Part shown: in pieces, positions 29,707 through 40,200 of the stretch
Layout: each line of letters opens with the position of its first letter
How positions within the stretch are numbered: position 1 is the first letter of the stretch
NCBI GenBank assembly: GCA_016708785.1
Contig: JADJFC010000006.1
Coordinates: 1 to 64,000 of the forward strand
Origin: Bacteroidota bacterium
GTDB lineage: Bacteria > Bacteroidota > Bacteroidia > AKYH767-A > 2013-40CM-41-45
Length of the DNA: 64,000 nt
Direction: 5' to 3'
Made by a program: the position numbers and the translations under genes
The notes under the pieces: generated by a model
What the model saw: the letters and a program-made list of their open reading frames with translations, nothing else
Told to the model about the DNA's origin: nothing
Database searches by the model: none

Positions 29707-29737
29707 TCATTTATAAGTTACTAAAACTATTTATTGA

Positions 29738-31869
29738 TTACTTCACCGGAAACCCTCTTTCTTTCATCAACGCCTTCGTCTCCGCATTTCGTCCGCGGAA
29801 ATTTCTAAATCCAATCTCCGGGTCAATCGTATTTCCGACCGAGAAAATGTTTTTGCTAAGTCTTGCAGCTACTTTTTTATCATACGGCCCGCCTGCTTCA
29901 GTGAATGCACTGAATGCATCTGCTGTAATAACATCAGCCCATAGGTAGCTGTAGTAACCTGCAGAGTATGCATCGGAACTGAAGATGTGCGCGAACTGTG
30001 GTGTGCGATGACGCATTACAATTTCAGATGGCATGTTCAACGCTTTCAACGTTTCTTTTTCAAATTTATCAGGATCAATGTTGTCTTGATCACTTGTATG
30101 AAGTTTCATATCGACCAATGCGCTGGAGAGAAATTCTGTAGTCGAGAATCCTTCGTTAAATGTCGATGCTTTTTCAATTCGATCAACAAGCGACTTAGGC
30201 ATTGGCGTTCCAGTTTTATAATGCAAAGCGAATTTATTCAACACTTCGGGGGTCGATAACCAATGCTCCAGTAATTGCGATGGGAATTCAACATAATCAC
30301 GAACAACATTTGTTCCTGACAAACTAGGGTAAGTAACATTTGATGAAAGTCCGTGTAATGCATGTCCAAATTCATGGAACAAAGTAGTTGCGTCATCCCA
30401 GGAAATTAAAACCGGTTCGCCTGGTTTTCCTTGAATAAAATTTGAATTATTAGAAACGATCGTTGTGATGCTGCCATCCATACGCTGCTGATTTCTGTAT
30501 GCATTCATCCAAGCGCCGGAACGTTTTCCTTTTCTATCATAAGCATCAAAATACCATAGGCCAATATGTTTACCTGTAGTTTTATCTTTGAACATCAGGT
30601 TGATAAACAGGAATATTATTTAATGGTGTAAATGAAAAATTAAATAATTCACCCGCTACCCAAAACATTCCTTCACGCAATTTTTCTAATTGTAAATATT
30701 CCTTCACTTCATTATTATCGAGATCATACTTTTCTTTGCGAACTTTCTCAGCATAGAAACGATAGTCCCAAGGTTCGATCTTGATCTTCGCTCCTTCTTT
30801 ATCTGCCATTGCCTGCATGTCAGAAACTTCTGTTTTCACTCTCGCTATTGCAGCCGGCCAAACTGACATCATTAACTCCATTGCACGCTCCGGAGATTTT
30901 GCCATTGAATTTTGAAGACGCCACTCAGCATGATTTTTAAAACCTAAAAGTTTCGCACGTTCTTTTCTTAAATTCAAAATCTGAGTGATCACTTTGTTAT
31001 TGTCATGCTCATCACCATTGTCGCCACGGTTTATAAACATCTGCCATACTTTTTCCCGTAAAGCACGATTCTCAGCATAAGTTAAAAATGGCTGAACCGA
31101 AGAACGAGTATTTGAGATCACCCAAGATCCATCAAGCTTTCTTTCTTTTGCCGCATTTGCATATCCATCTTTCATTGACGCAGAACAACCGGCAAGGTCA
31201 GCTTCCGATTTAATTACAACCATTCCATTCGACTCATCAGCAAGAAGATTCTGTCCGAACTTTGTGAAAAAGAAGCAAGTTCCTGATTGATCTTTGACAT
31301 TTTTTCTTGTCTTCTCCTTTTAGTTTCGCACCTGCGCTCACAAAATAAGTGTAATCACTCCAGACAAGACGTTGCTGCTCCGGAGTTAAATTACTTGATT
31401 CTCTTTTATTGTAAACTTGTTCTATACGACTGAATAATTTTTCATTTTGTACGATCTTGTCATCGAATTCTGAAAGTTTTGGTGCCATCTCTGTTTCCAC
31501 TTTCTGAAATTCTTCATCGTTCATCGATGTACTCCAAATACCGAACATTGTTTGAACTCGATCATACATTTGTCCGCTGCGTTCTAATGCAGCAATTGTA
31601 TTTTCAAATGTAGGTGCTTCAGTATTGTTAGCAATCTTTTCGATCTCTGATAATTTATCAGCCATTGCCATTTCAAGTGCAGGCTTAAAGTCAGAAACTT
31701 TTACCTTATCAAGTGGCGGGATGCCACCAAAATCACCAACCCATTTTTTTGTAATTGGGTTATCGGCATTCACCGCTTCCTCAATTGTAATCATAGAAGT
31801 TAACGTCACAGGTATAACAATTGCAAGCATTGCAATTCCCACTGTATAGCGTAATAGTTTTTTGTTCAT
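29738..31869 (-). CDS. dcp: M3-family metallopeptidase, dipeptidyl carboxypeptidase-like, frameshifted
   Basis: Reconstructed from three frames (31237-31869, 30582-31223, 29738-30595), about 700 residues. A signal-anchor-like N terminus (MNKKLLRYTVGIAMLAIV) suggests export. ENTIAALERSGQMYDRVQTMF, LRKERAKLLGFKNHAEWRLQ and MAKSPERAMELM match M3 peptidases. The last fragment holds the zinc site FHEFGHALHG, with the third ligand region NVVRDYVEFPSQLLEHW. The enzyme cleaves dipeptides from C termini of peptides. Breaks at about 31230 and 30590 are probably indels. Its terminator is present. Confidence 0.9.
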
Positions 31870-32199
31870 TGTGTTGAATTTTATAGACGTAAAGTAATTA
31901 CTCTTTTTCGGATTTCAATAAATATTAAAGGTTTTTAACAAATTCATAAGGAATAATGGAAGTTTGTCCGAATGTGGAACTTAGAGTACACATTAGTAAT
32001 TTATTAGTCAATTTTTACTCCGCATTTCTTGCGGTGAATACATCTTATATTCTCCGCAACTTTCGAAATTTCAATAAAAATCGATTTTAAAACTCTGAAA
32101 TTTAGGATTTCCAAAAACTCATTTCCTTATTTCTTATACCTTTGAAGGAGAATATTGGCGATATTTACTCTATTGAGTGGCCGAAATAAAATCACGCAA
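31870..32199. other. 330-bp divergent gap with a promoter-like element
   Basis: Region between the minus-strand peptidase and the plus-strand beta-helix gene. It is AT-rich; I see TACCTTTG at 32137-32144 (a perfect -7 element), 56 bases before the first ATG at 32200, but no clear -33 TTTG at the proper distance. Nothing else is visible. Confidence 0.5.
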
Positions 32200-33798
32200 A
32201 TGCAAAGCAAAAAAATGAAATTCAAACTAACTCTAACATTACTTTTACTAGTCAACTTCACTTCATTTGCCGGTACGTACTATGTAAACATAAACGCTAC
32301 AGGAACAAATAATGGGTCAACATGGGAAAATGCTTTTAACAATTTGCAATCTGCTTTGAGCAATGCATTTTTCGGTGATGAGATTTGGGTTGCAACCGGA
32401 AGCTACAAAGCATCTGATGTTAATGATAGAAGTATCTCATTTGTCATGAAAAACGGAGTGCATGTTTATGGTGGGTTTGCGGGCACAGAAGCTTACATTA
32501 ATCAACGGAATATTCCGGCTAATCCAACGACATTGTCAGGAGACATAGGAGCACCGGGAGACAATTCAGATAACAGTAAGAATATAATTAAAATAGAAAA
32601 TATTAACTCCCCTTTAATTATTGATGGATTCAGAATTTTTTCCGGCTATGATGAAACCTCTTCAGGAGAAGGCTCAGGAGCTTATATAAATAATAATACA
32701 GGCAGCATTAACTTCATGAACTGCATATTTTATAATAACTATACATATTACAAAGGTGGAGCTGTTTTCATAAGATATTCAAATGTTTTATTTGATAATT
32801 GCAAATTTGTATACAATTCGAATTACAACTATGGTGGTGGCGCTATTTACTCCGCCAATGTTTCAAATTCAAGCATTCAAATAACCGGCTCTGTATTTTC
32901 AGGCAATAATTCCAGAAGTGGAGGCGCGATAATTTTTGATGGCGACTTATTAAGAATTGACAGGACTCTTATCACAAACAATACAGCAACCTCAGGAAGT
33001 ATTATTCAAGTCAGCGACGCCGATGTTTTCACAATAAGCAATTCCATAATTGCCGGAAACCTTATTGAAAGCAACTATTCCGCTAGTGTGATAAGCTCCT
33101 ATTCAATAGCACAAAATTCTTCTAATCTTATCAATGTAACACTTTGCCACAACAGGAATAACTCTTCAACAACTCCATCTGATGAAGCAATTCACAAATC
33201 GAATTCACCATATAATATTTACAATTGCATCATATACGGAAACACTAAATCTGACGTGAACGCTCAAATAAATTCGGGAAATAATGTCGTGAACTCAATT
33301 GTTGAAGATGGATATTCTGCCGGTGTAAACATTTTAAATACAGATCCAATTTTCATAAACCCTGCACTACTCAGTTCAGCACCAATAGATGTTTCATCTT
33401 TTGATTATTCGTTGCAATTTAGTTCGCCAGGAATAAATGCAGGCGACAATTCACTTGTAAGCGCTTTTGGTTTTGATTATTTAAACAATACCAGAATACA
33501 ACAAGGAACTGTTGACCTTGGAGCTATAGAAAGTCCTTTTGCCGTTTCTACGAATGATATAAACTTAAACAAGAATTCTGTGTTCATTTTCGATAACAAT
33601 TCCAATAAGATTCGTTTTAAAAACTATGAAAAACTAAATGCCGCAAATATTAAAATTTACAACATAAATGGCGAAGTAGTTTTGAATAGAAAAATAACGG
33701 GTAATGAAATTTTGCTAGACTATTCAAGAGGAATTTATATTATCGAAATCGAAAATCAGAAACCGGAAAAAATTGTTTTAATAAATAATCATTATTAA
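32200..33798 (+). CDS. secreted right-handed beta-helix protein with T9SS type A sorting domain
   Basis: About 532 residues from the ATG at 32200 (the alternative at 32215 also makes a signal peptide: MKFKLTLTLLLLVNFTSFAG). The N-terminal third (YYVNINATGTNNGSTWENAF, LQSALSN, DEIWVATGSYK) is the typical choice-of-anchor/beta-helix start, then repeated turns such as FMNCIFYNN, LFDNCKFVYNSN, ITGSVFSGNNSRSGG, IYNCIIYGN form a parallel beta helix. The C terminus (IKIYNINGEVVLN, GIYIIEIENQKPEKIVL) is a type A sorting domain, so the protein is likely delivered to the surface. Such folds are often polysaccharide lyases or adhesins; no catalytic residues are evident. Confidence 0.85.
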   Translation: MQSKKMKFKLTLTLLLLVNFTSFAGTYYVNINATGTNNGSTWENAFNNLQSALSNAFFGDEIWVATGSYKASDVNDRSISFVMKNGVHVYGGFAGTEAYINQRNIPANPTTLSGDIGAPGDNSDNSKNIIKIENINSPLIIDGFRIFSGYDETSSGEGSGAYINNNTGSINFMNCIFYNNYTYYKGGAVFIRYSNVLFDNCKFVYNSNYNYGGGAIYSANVSNSSIQITGSVFSGNNSRSGGAIIFDGDLLRIDRTLITNNTATSGSIIQVSDADVFTISNSIIAGNLIESNYSASVISSYSIAQNSSNLINVTLCHNRNNSSTTPSDEAIHKSNSPYNIYNCIIYGNTKSDVNAQINSGNNVVNSIVEDGYSAGVNILNTDPIFINPALLSSAPIDVSSFDYSLQFSSPGINAGDNSLVSAFGFDYLNNTRIQQGTVDLGAIESPFAVSTNDINLNKNSVFIFDNNSNKIRFKNYEKLNAANIKIYNINGEVVLNRKITGNEILLDYSRGIYIIEIENQKPEKIVLINNHY

Positions 33799-33812
33799 AA
33801 AAATATTAAACT

Positions 33813-34169
33813 TCATTTCTTCAAACAACACCCATCCAATTTCGTCACTGCAAGCGAGTCTGCCTTCACATCATCAGCATCGTAACCGTACATGGAAATC
33901 TTTTTCCTGATCTCTTCCGGATTAGTTTTCTTCGGATTGTACTCCACTTTTATGGTCATCAACTTATCGTCTAGGTCGACTTGAAGAATTCCTTTGTCAA
34001 ACGAAAGGTCTCTTTGAATTTTCCCGCCACAACTTTCGCACTCCTTGCAGTGACTACAATAAATTGCTGTTTTGATAACAACTGTTTCTGATTTATCAGG
34101 TAATGCTCCGATACTAAAAGTGATCAGGCTGCCCATTGCTAAAAAGAAAATAAATAATTGCTTCTGCAT
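33813..34169 (-). CDS. secreted HMA-domain protein with four-cysteine motif (paralogue)
   Basis: A 118-residue paralogue of the protein at 3065-3421: signal peptide, then C38, C41, C44, C47 (YCSHCKECESCGGK), KGILQVDLDDKLMTIKV, TNPEEIRKKISMYGYDADDVKADSLA and a terminal CC. Identity over the mature part is high (most of the motif and the DADxVKAD stretch is the same). It is not next to any pump gene here, so it may serve general periplasmic copper handling. Convergent with the beta-helix gene, 15 bases between stops, same as a compact tail-to-tail pair. Confidence 0.8.
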   Translation of the reverse strand: MQKQLFIFFLAMGSLITFSIGALPDKSETVVIKTAIYCSHCKECESCGGKIQRDLSFDKGILQVDLDDKLMTIKVEYNPKKTNPEEIRKKISMYGYDADDVKADSLAVTKLDGCCLKK

Positions 34170-34300
34170 ATTTCCTCGTTCGATTTTAGAAATTGATTGC
34201 GCTAATTTAGCTTAAAATGGATAACAATCGTAATATGGTAGAAACAAGCATTTTCCATCAAATAAAATCGCCTTATTCCTGAACGGAAACACTATTAGAT

Positions 34301-34332
34301 TTGAGTCCTACGCCGAAATAGGTTATCTTCGC
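34301..34332 (+). promoter_or_regulatory. candidate promoter of der
   Basis: TTTG (34301-34304) and TATCTTCG (34325-34332) are separated by 20 bases, the spacing and sequences of a Bacteroidota -33/-7 promoter. Transcription would start about 70 bases before the der start codon. Confidence 0.65.
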
Positions 34333-34415
34333 GCCTCAAATCAGTAAAAGCATACCATTCAGCTAAGTCGTTAGTTTGTAGTATTTTAGCTAAAGGCTGA
34401 ATAAAGATTAAAATC

Positions 34416-35723
34416 ATGTCAACAATTGTAGGAATAGTAGGAAGACCAAATGTCGGGAAATCGACACTTTTTAACCGTTTAACGGAAACAAGGTCTGCTA
34501 TTGTCGATGAATCAAGTGGAGTAACCCGTGACCGCCACTACGGCCATGCTGAGTGGATTGGAAAACAATTTTCCGTTATCGATACCGGCGGTTATGTGCG
34601 TGGATCTGACGATGAGTTTGAAGACATGATTCGTGAGCAAGTAGAATTTGCCGTTGAAGAAGCCGACATCCTGCTTTTTGTTGTAGATGTAGAAGCCGGA
34701 ATTACTGATCTTGATGATGCTGTTGCGAAAATGCTTCGCAAGAGCGGAAAGAAAGTATTTATCGTCGCGAACAAAGTTGACAATCCACAACGAATTCCAC
34801 AGTCAGCAGTATTCTATAAATTTGGATTAGGTGATCCGTATTGCATCTCTTCGATCAACGGAAGCGGAACAGGTGAATTACTTGATGCTCTTGTTGAAGT
34901 TCTTCCAAAAGAATTTGTCGATGAAACAGCAGGCCTACCACGTTTTGCAATCATCGGACAACCGAATGTCGGGAAGTCTTCTTTGCTGAACATGCTTATT
35001 GGCGAAAACAGAAGTATCGTTACACCAATGGCAGGAACAACTCGTGATCCGGTTCATCAACGTTATTCAAAATACGGTCATGATTTCGTTTTAGTAGATA
35101 CAGCCGGTGTTCGTAGAAAAGCAAGAGTGAAAGAAGATCTGGAATTCTATTCAGTACTTCGTTCGATCCGTGCTATTGAAGAAGCAGATGTATGTTTATT
35201 GATGATCGATGCTGCATCAGGAGTGAATGCTCAGGATCTTGCCATCTTCAGACTGATTGAAAAAAATAATAAAGGTGTTGTACTCATTATAAATAAATGG
35301 GATCTTGTAGAAGGTAAAAACAATTTATCGACAAAGGAATATACAGATAAGATTCTCGAAAAAACTGCACCATGGACAGACATCCCTGTTCTTTTTACTT
35401 CCGTGCATGAGAAACAACGTATCCATAAAACGCTTGAAGTTGCAGTTCAGGTCTATGAAAACAGATCTAAGAAAATAAAGACTTCTGAATTGAATGATTT
35501 CTTTTTGCCATTGATCGAACGATACCCTCCCGGAACAGTGAAAGGGAAATACGTAAAGATCAAATATGTTACACAGTTACCAACGGCAACGCCGCAGTTT
35601 GCTTTCTTCTGTAATCTTCCACAGTATGTGAATGAATCATACGCTCGTTTCCTTGAAAATAAACTTCGGGAAAGATTTGATTTTACGGGCGCACCGGTTA
35701 ATATTTATTTCCGGGCGAAGTAG
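34416..35723 (+). CDS. der: ribosome biogenesis GTPase Der (EngA)
   Basis: Intact 435-residue protein with two GTPase domains and a KH-like C terminus. First domain: G1 GRPNVGKST, G3 DTGGYV, G4 NKVDN. Second domain: G1 GQPNVGKSS, G3 DTAGVRRKA, G4 NKWDLV. The C-terminal KH-like domain runs from NDFFLPLIERYPP to VNIYFRAK. It acts in 50S subunit assembly and is essential. The promoter is visible upstream; tRNA-Arg follows 43 bases after the stop. Confidence 0.97.
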   Translation: MSTIVGIVGRPNVGKSTLFNRLTETRSAIVDESSGVTRDRHYGHAEWIGKQFSVIDTGGYVRGSDDEFEDMIREQVEFAVEEADILLFVVDVEAGITDLDDAVAKMLRKSGKKVFIVANKVDNPQRIPQSAVFYKFGLGDPYCISSINGSGTGELLDALVEVLPKEFVDETAGLPRFAIIGQPNVGKSSLLNMLIGENRSIVTPMAGTTRDPVHQRYSKYGHDFVLVDTAGVRRKARVKEDLEFYSVLRSIRAIEEADVCLLMIDAASGVNAQDLAIFRLIEKNNKGVVLIINKWDLVEGKNNLSTKEYTDKILEKTAPWTDIPVLFTSVHEKQRIHKTLEVAVQVYENRSKKIKTSELNDFFLPLIERYPPGTVKGKYVKIKYVTQLPTATPQFAFFCNLPQYVNESYARFLENKLRERFDFTGAPVNIYFRAK

Positions 35724-35729
35724 TTTTTC

Positions 35730-35737
35730 TATTTTTG
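35730..35737 (+). promoter_or_regulatory. candidate -7 element before tRNA-Arg
   Basis: TATTTTTG, a close TAnnTTTG match, 29 bases before the tRNA start. No clear -33 element could be assigned. Confidence 0.4.
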
Positions 35738-35766
35738 CAGCTCACAAAATAAAAAGTTCTTTTATT

Positions 35767-35838
35767 GGCTCCATAGTACAACGGATAGTATGTAGGTTTC
35801 CGAAACCTGAGATCCAGGTTCGATCCCTGGTGGGGCCA
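35767..35838 (+). tRNA. tRNA-Arg (anticodon CCG)
   Basis: Acceptor GGCTCCA pairs with TGGGGCC (one G-T wobble). Anticodon stem TAGGT/ACCTG encloses loop TTCCGAA, giving anticodon CCG (arginine). The T-arm is CCAGGTTCGATCCCTGG. CCA is not encoded. The palindromic repeat array follows directly. Confidence 0.92.
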
Positions 35839-35839
35839 C

Positions 35840-36725
35840 TTTGCAGTGTGAAGTTATAGTATGAAGTGCGGTGCGGCTACTGCACACTACACACTTCAAA
35901 CTCAAACTCAAACTAAACACAGTGTGGAGTCTTAGTTTGAAGTGCGGAGTGTGATGCGACCCCTGCACACTCCACACTTCAAACTCCAACCCAAACTAAA
36001 CTAAACTAAACTAAATGCAGTGTGGAGTCTTAGTGTGAAGTGTGGAGTGTGTCGTGGCTACTGCACACTCCACACTCAAACCCAAACTAAATACAGTGTG
36101 GAGTCTTAGTGTGAAGTGCGGAGTGTGATGCGGCCACTACACACTTCAAACTCCAACCCGAACTAAATGCAGTGTGGAGTCTTAGTTTGAAGTGCGGAGT
36201 GTGATGCGGCCACTACACACTTCAAACTCCAACCCAAACTAAATACAGTGTGGAGTCTTAGTGTGAAGTGCGGAGTGTGATGCCGTAACTGCACACGACA
36301 CACTTCAAACTCCAACCCAAACTAAATACAGTGTGGAGTCTTAGTTTGAAGTGTGCGGTGTGACGTGGCTACTACACACTACACACTTCACACTCCAACC
36401 CAAACTAAACACAGTGTGGAGTCTTAGTTTGAAGTGTGGAGTGTGATGCCGCAACTACACACGACACACTTCAAACTCCAACCCAAACTAAATACAGTGT
36501 GGAGTCTTAGTTTGAAGTGTGGAGTGTGATGCCGCAACTACACACGACACACTTCAAACTCCAACCCAAACTAAACACAGTGTGGAGTCTTAGTTTGAAG
36601 TGTGGAGTGTGATGCAGCAACTACACACGACACACTTCAAACTCCAACCCAAACTAAATGCAGTGTGGAGTCTTAGTTTGAAGTGTGGAGTGCGACGCTG
36701 CTTCTGCACACTATAACCCAAAATA
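35840..36725. repeat. tandem array of ten palindromic units, period 76 or 83 bases
   Basis: Units start with CAGTGTGGAGT at 35920, 36018, 36094, 36170, 36246, 36329, 36412, 36495, 36578 and 36661, so the spacings are 98, 76, 76, 76 and then 83 five times. Each unit has inverted arms AGTTTGAAGTGT and ACACTTCAAACT around a variable centre, so each can fold into a hairpin, joined by an AACCCAAACTAAA linker. A partial entry unit lies at 35840-35919. No spacers of unique sequence and no cas genes are present, so it is not a CRISPR array. Confidence 0.9.
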
Positions 36726-36727
36726 AA

Positions 36728-37096
36728 CTAACTCTTTTTTATCGAGTTTTCTTCAAATTCCCGAATCATTGCATAAAGCATTTTTGAAATCTCTTCGGCA
36801 ATAATATAAAAGGAATTATATTTTTCAGCACTGACAATTTCGTCTGATTGAAGTAAATCTAGAATTGCAACACATTCTGCTAAACTTCCTCGTGCAACGA
36901 CATAAAAATTACGCTTATCTGCCTTACTAAACCGACCTGCACCTTCTGCAATGTTAAGAGCAACACTGATTGATGCTCGCTTTATTTGGTCTCTGTAAAT
37001 TTTATCCAAATTCGGGTTACTTAAAACCTCAACCTTAATTAGATCATTAAATACTTTAGCCTTCCGGTAAACATTCAGCTTTTCAAAATCAAACAT
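36728..37096 (-). CDS. four-helix bundle protein (23S rRNA intervening-sequence type)
   Basis: A 122-residue, all-helical protein of the S23/four-helix-bundle family. The pattern LNVYRKAKVFNDLIK, QIKRASISVALNIAEGAGR, KRNFYVVARGSLAECVAILD and the C-terminal EISKMLYAMIREFE matches the family. Members are encoded in 23S rRNA intervening sequences or occur as stand-alone genes in Bacteroidota; related Avd proteins bind nucleic acid in diversity-generating retroelements. No reverse transcriptase or rRNA is near. The gene ends only three bases after the palindrome array (36725), an association worth checking. Confidence 0.88.
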   Translation of the reverse strand: MFDFEKLNVYRKAKVFNDLIKVEVLSNPNLDKIYRDQIKRASISVALNIAEGAGRFSKADKRNFYVVARGSLAECVAILDLLQSDEIVSAEKYNSFYIIAEEISKMLYAMIREFEENSIKKS

Positions 37097-37163
37097 TTTT
37101 TAAACGCAAGATGAGGATAGCTTAAAATCTTCACAACCATTATATGAGGGAAAATGAAATCGT

Positions 37164-37994
37164 TTAAAACCCTCTCAATTCCAATTCCCCACTTCGTTGC
37201 AGCCAGTTATCCTTCGGATAAAAACACTTTGGATCAACAGTATGTATCGAATAAGCCGGGCGAGATTTACCACTTGTATTTGGCAAACTATAGTGCGGCA
37301 ATAAGCCGTGAAGTACAATGCAGGTCCCTTTTTTTACTTCGAGTGGGATCATTCCTTCGAGAGAAAATGGTGACTCATCAAGAATTTCCATTTCTGTTCC
37401 GCCGTTATATTTTCTTTTGAATCGCGAACGCAACGATGTTTTATGTCCTCCGGGTTTTGCCCATAAACATCCATTGTCAATTGTTGCATCCTCTAATGCA
37501 AACCAATAACCAATACATGAATCCGGTTCAGTGTACAGAAAAGTTGAATCCTGATGCACGTCCACTACTCCACCGATCTTTGCATGCTTGAAAATAAACA
37601 TAGACTGCATAAGTATGATGATTTCCCCACCGATCTGCTTTGAAAGATTTTTCAGCTCTTCACTTCTTGAAAATTTGTTAAAGACATCATCAAGATCATG
37701 TAAGGCGTGACCGATCTTGTTGAATGAAATTTCTACAGGTTGCTTAAGATTTCCATTTGTGTCAAATGCATCCTTCTCAAAAAAGAATGAAATAGCATTC
37801 CCACTCTCGAGAAAATATTCGTCAGTCGTCTTTGTCTGTTCTGTAGTCTGAAAAACAGAAATTGCTCCAGTGTATTCATATTGCTTTGAAAGTTCATTCG
37901 CTCTTTCTATCAAAGTGTCACATTGAGCAGCAGTGTAGAAATCGTTCATTACAAGAAAACCGTTGGTTTTGAAGGTTTGGTTTAAGTCAGACAT
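37164..37994 (-). CDS. phytanoyl-CoA dioxygenase (PhyH) family protein
   Basis: A 276-residue Fe(II)/2-oxoglutarate oxygenase. The metal site is visible as VDVHQDSTF (HxD) with the distal His in VLHGLLPHYSLPN, then the RPAYSIHTVD strand with the 2-oxoglutarate Arg. The substrate is not known; family members hydroxylate lipids, small metabolites or natural products. It is transcribed away from the carotenoid operon, about 150 bp from crtZ, so a carotenoid or lipid role is possible but unproven. The frame is intact. Confidence 0.88.
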   Translation of the reverse strand: MSDLNQTFKTNGFLVMNDFYTAAQCDTLIERANELSKQYEYTGAISVFQTTEQTKTTDEYFLESGNAISFFFEKDAFDTNGNLKQPVEISFNKIGHALHDLDDVFNKFSRSEELKNLSKQIGGEIIILMQSMFIFKHAKIGGVVDVHQDSTFLYTEPDSCIGYWFALEDATIDNGCLWAKPGGHKTSLRSRFKRKYNGGTEMEILDESPFSLEGMIPLEVKKGTCIVLHGLLPHYSLPNTSGKSRPAYSIHTVDPKCFYPKDNWLQRSGELELRGF

Positions 37995-38150
37995 TTTTTT
38001 AACGAATAGTGAATAGCGGACTAAATTTCCGATTTAAGGTGGATGATCCTTTTTAATTGAAATTACAGGTAGCGAAACTAAACAAATAAGAGATTGTTAA
38101 TGATATAAATCAGGGTCGTTAATTCGGTATAATTTAAGTAATTTCGCAGA

Positions 38151-38609
38151 ATGGAATCAACAACCATTATCAATATTCTTGCTTTTTTAGGCACTTTCAT
38201 CGCAATGGAAGGTGTTGCATGGTCGAATCACAAGTACATCATGCACGGATTTCTGTGGTCTCTCCATGAATCACATCACAAACCTCGTAAAGGACGCTTT
38301 GAATTGAACGATTTCTTTTTCGTTTTTTATGCCAGTGTTGCAATGGTTCTAATGTACTTCGGATACGACAATTTAGATTATCGATTCTGGATGGGTATTG
38401 GAGTAACAGCTTATGGCTTTACGTATTTTCTTTTACACGATGTTTTCATTCATCGCAGAGGTAAATTTTTAGATAAAATAGACAATTCCTATTTTCAGGC
38501 TATGCGAAAAGCGCATAAAGTACACCATAAAAAAATGGGTAAAGAAGATGGCGAAGAATTCGGATTGCTGCTTTTCAATAAAAAACATTTCAGAAAACAG
38601 GCAGAATGA
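38151..38609 (+). CDS. crtZ: beta-carotene hydroxylase-type membrane di-iron enzyme
   Basis: A 152-residue membrane protein of the sterol desaturase/fatty-acid hydroxylase superfamily. The histidine boxes are present: HKYIMH, HESHH, HDVFIHRR and HKVHHKK, which bind the di-iron centre. CrtZ adds 3-hydroxyl groups to beta-carotene to form zeaxanthin. Two or three transmembrane helices lie at about residues 5-22, 53-72 and 78-96. It is the first gene of the crt operon and is followed by crtI 111 bases later. Confidence 0.93.
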   Translation: MESTTIINILAFLGTFIAMEGVAWSNHKYIMHGFLWSLHESHHKPRKGRFELNDFFFVFYASVAMVLMYFGYDNLDYRFWMGIGVTAYGFTYFLLHDVFIHRRGKFLDKIDNSYFQAMRKAHKVHHKKMGKEDGEEFGLLLFNKKHFRKQAE

Positions 38610-38720
38610 CCTGAAGAAGCAACTTTTATCAATAAATTTTCAAATTAATTACAATATTTTTTTGTATTAATCCAAAACATTCGGACGGGTTCATTTGTTA
38701 TCACTTCTTATCATTTCAAC

Positions 38721-40200
38721 ATGGGGAAAAAAGTATTATTGATCGGTTCGGGATTAGGAAGTTTAGCAACGGCTTTGCGACTTTCGCATCAAGGGTATGA
38801 GATCGATATCGTAGAAAAGTATCATCAAGCAGGCGGACGATTGAATACTATGGAAAAAGATGGATTCACATTCGATGTCGGACCTTCTTTCTTCAGCATG
38901 AGTTAAATTCAAAGAACTTTTTGATTCGATTGGAATACCAATGCCTTTTGAGATCGAAGAGCTAAATCCTGTCTATGCTGTAAATTTTGCACACAGAAAT
39001 AAACCATTTTTAATTTACAAAGACAAAGAAAAACTTGCAAAAGAATTCGATGGACTGGAAACTGATTTTGCGAAAAAACTAAGCGCATATATTGGCTCAG
39101 CAAAAAAAATGTTCCATGATACGGAGAACATTGTTATCAGAAAAAATTTTAAATCCAAATTAGACTACCTGCTTCAGCTAACACAAGTCCCTTTAAAACA
39201 CAGTCCGAAAATGTTTCGTTCTATGTGGACTGAACTCGATCGCACATTCACTTCAGAAGAAGCAAAAGTAATATTTTCATTGGTAGCTTTTTTTCTAGGC
39301 GACACTCCATTCAAAACGCCTGCTGTTTACAGCCTCTTGAATTATACGGAACTTGAACACGACGGATATTGGAATGTAAAAGGTGGTATGTATCAGATCA
39401 CGGAAACGATCGTCGATCTATTGAAGAAAAGAAATGTTCGATTCCACTACAATACTGAAATTACCAATGTCGAATTTTCAGGAAATGAGATCAAACATTT
39501 CACTGACAATCACAATAAAAACTGGACCGCCGACTTGTATGTCTGCAACAGTGACGCTGCTGCTTTCAGAGGGAAGATCCTTAAACGTGAAAAGTTTGCG
39601 CCTAAAAAACTAGATGAAATGAAATGGACGCTCGCTCCTTTCACAATTTATCTGGGCATAAAAGGAAAAACAGAAAGTCTGATCCATCACAATTATTTTC
39701 TTGGCAGCAATTTCAAGGATTATGCAGACAATATTTTCACTGCATCTACAAGTCCCGAAAAACCGTATTACTACGTCAATGTGAGCAGCAAAAGCAATCC
39801 GGCATCTGCACCTGAAGGCTGCGAAAATCTCTTCATCCTTTGTCCGGTTCCGGATCTACGTTTTAAATCAGACTGGTCAGACAGTGAACAGCTTGCTGAC
39901 AATATTATTGATGATCTGTCTAAACGAATTAATATTGACTTGAAGAAAAATACTTTAACCAGAACTATTCTTAATCCGATTGACTGGGAAGAAAAATTTA
40001 ATCTGTATCGAGGTAGCGGACTGGGTTTAGCACATGGACTTTCTCAAGTTGGCGGATTCAGACCCTCGAACAAGGACGAAGTATTCAAGAATCTCTATTA
40101 TGTTGGTGCGTCCACAACACCAGGCACAGGGTTACCAATGGTTGTAATTTCATCTAAATTAGTAACTGAACGTATTCAGGAAGAGCATGGAACTGTATGA
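38721..40200 (+). CDS. crtI: phytoene desaturase family FAD enzyme (CrtI/CrtD type), frameshifted
   Basis: About 493 residues after repairing one break near 38905. The N terminus VLLIGSGLGSLATALRL and QAGGRLNTMEKDGFTFDVGP are the Rossmann FAD site; the C terminus GLGLAHGLSQVGGFRPSNKD and FYVGASTTPGTGLPM complete the dinucleotide site. FFSMS ends in a stop where SYEFKELFD is expected, consistent with a two-base deletion. It desaturates phytoene to lycopene. The sequence differs from textbook CrtI, and a CrtD-like 3,4-desaturase is possible, but operon position before crtB and crtY favours CrtI. It overlaps crtB by 14 bases. Confidence 0.88.

Noticed and set aside
35632..35989. Open frames of 75 codons overlapping the end of der and tRNA-Arg
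   Set aside because: They are shadows of der, the tRNA and the repeat array on either strand.
35840..36725. Possible CRISPR array
   Set aside because: Units are palindromic and contiguous with no unique spacers, unit length varies (76 or 83 bases), and no cas genes are near.
36728..37096. Diversity-generating retroelement (Avd-like protein)
   Set aside because: No reverse transcriptase or template/variable repeat pair is visible in the window.
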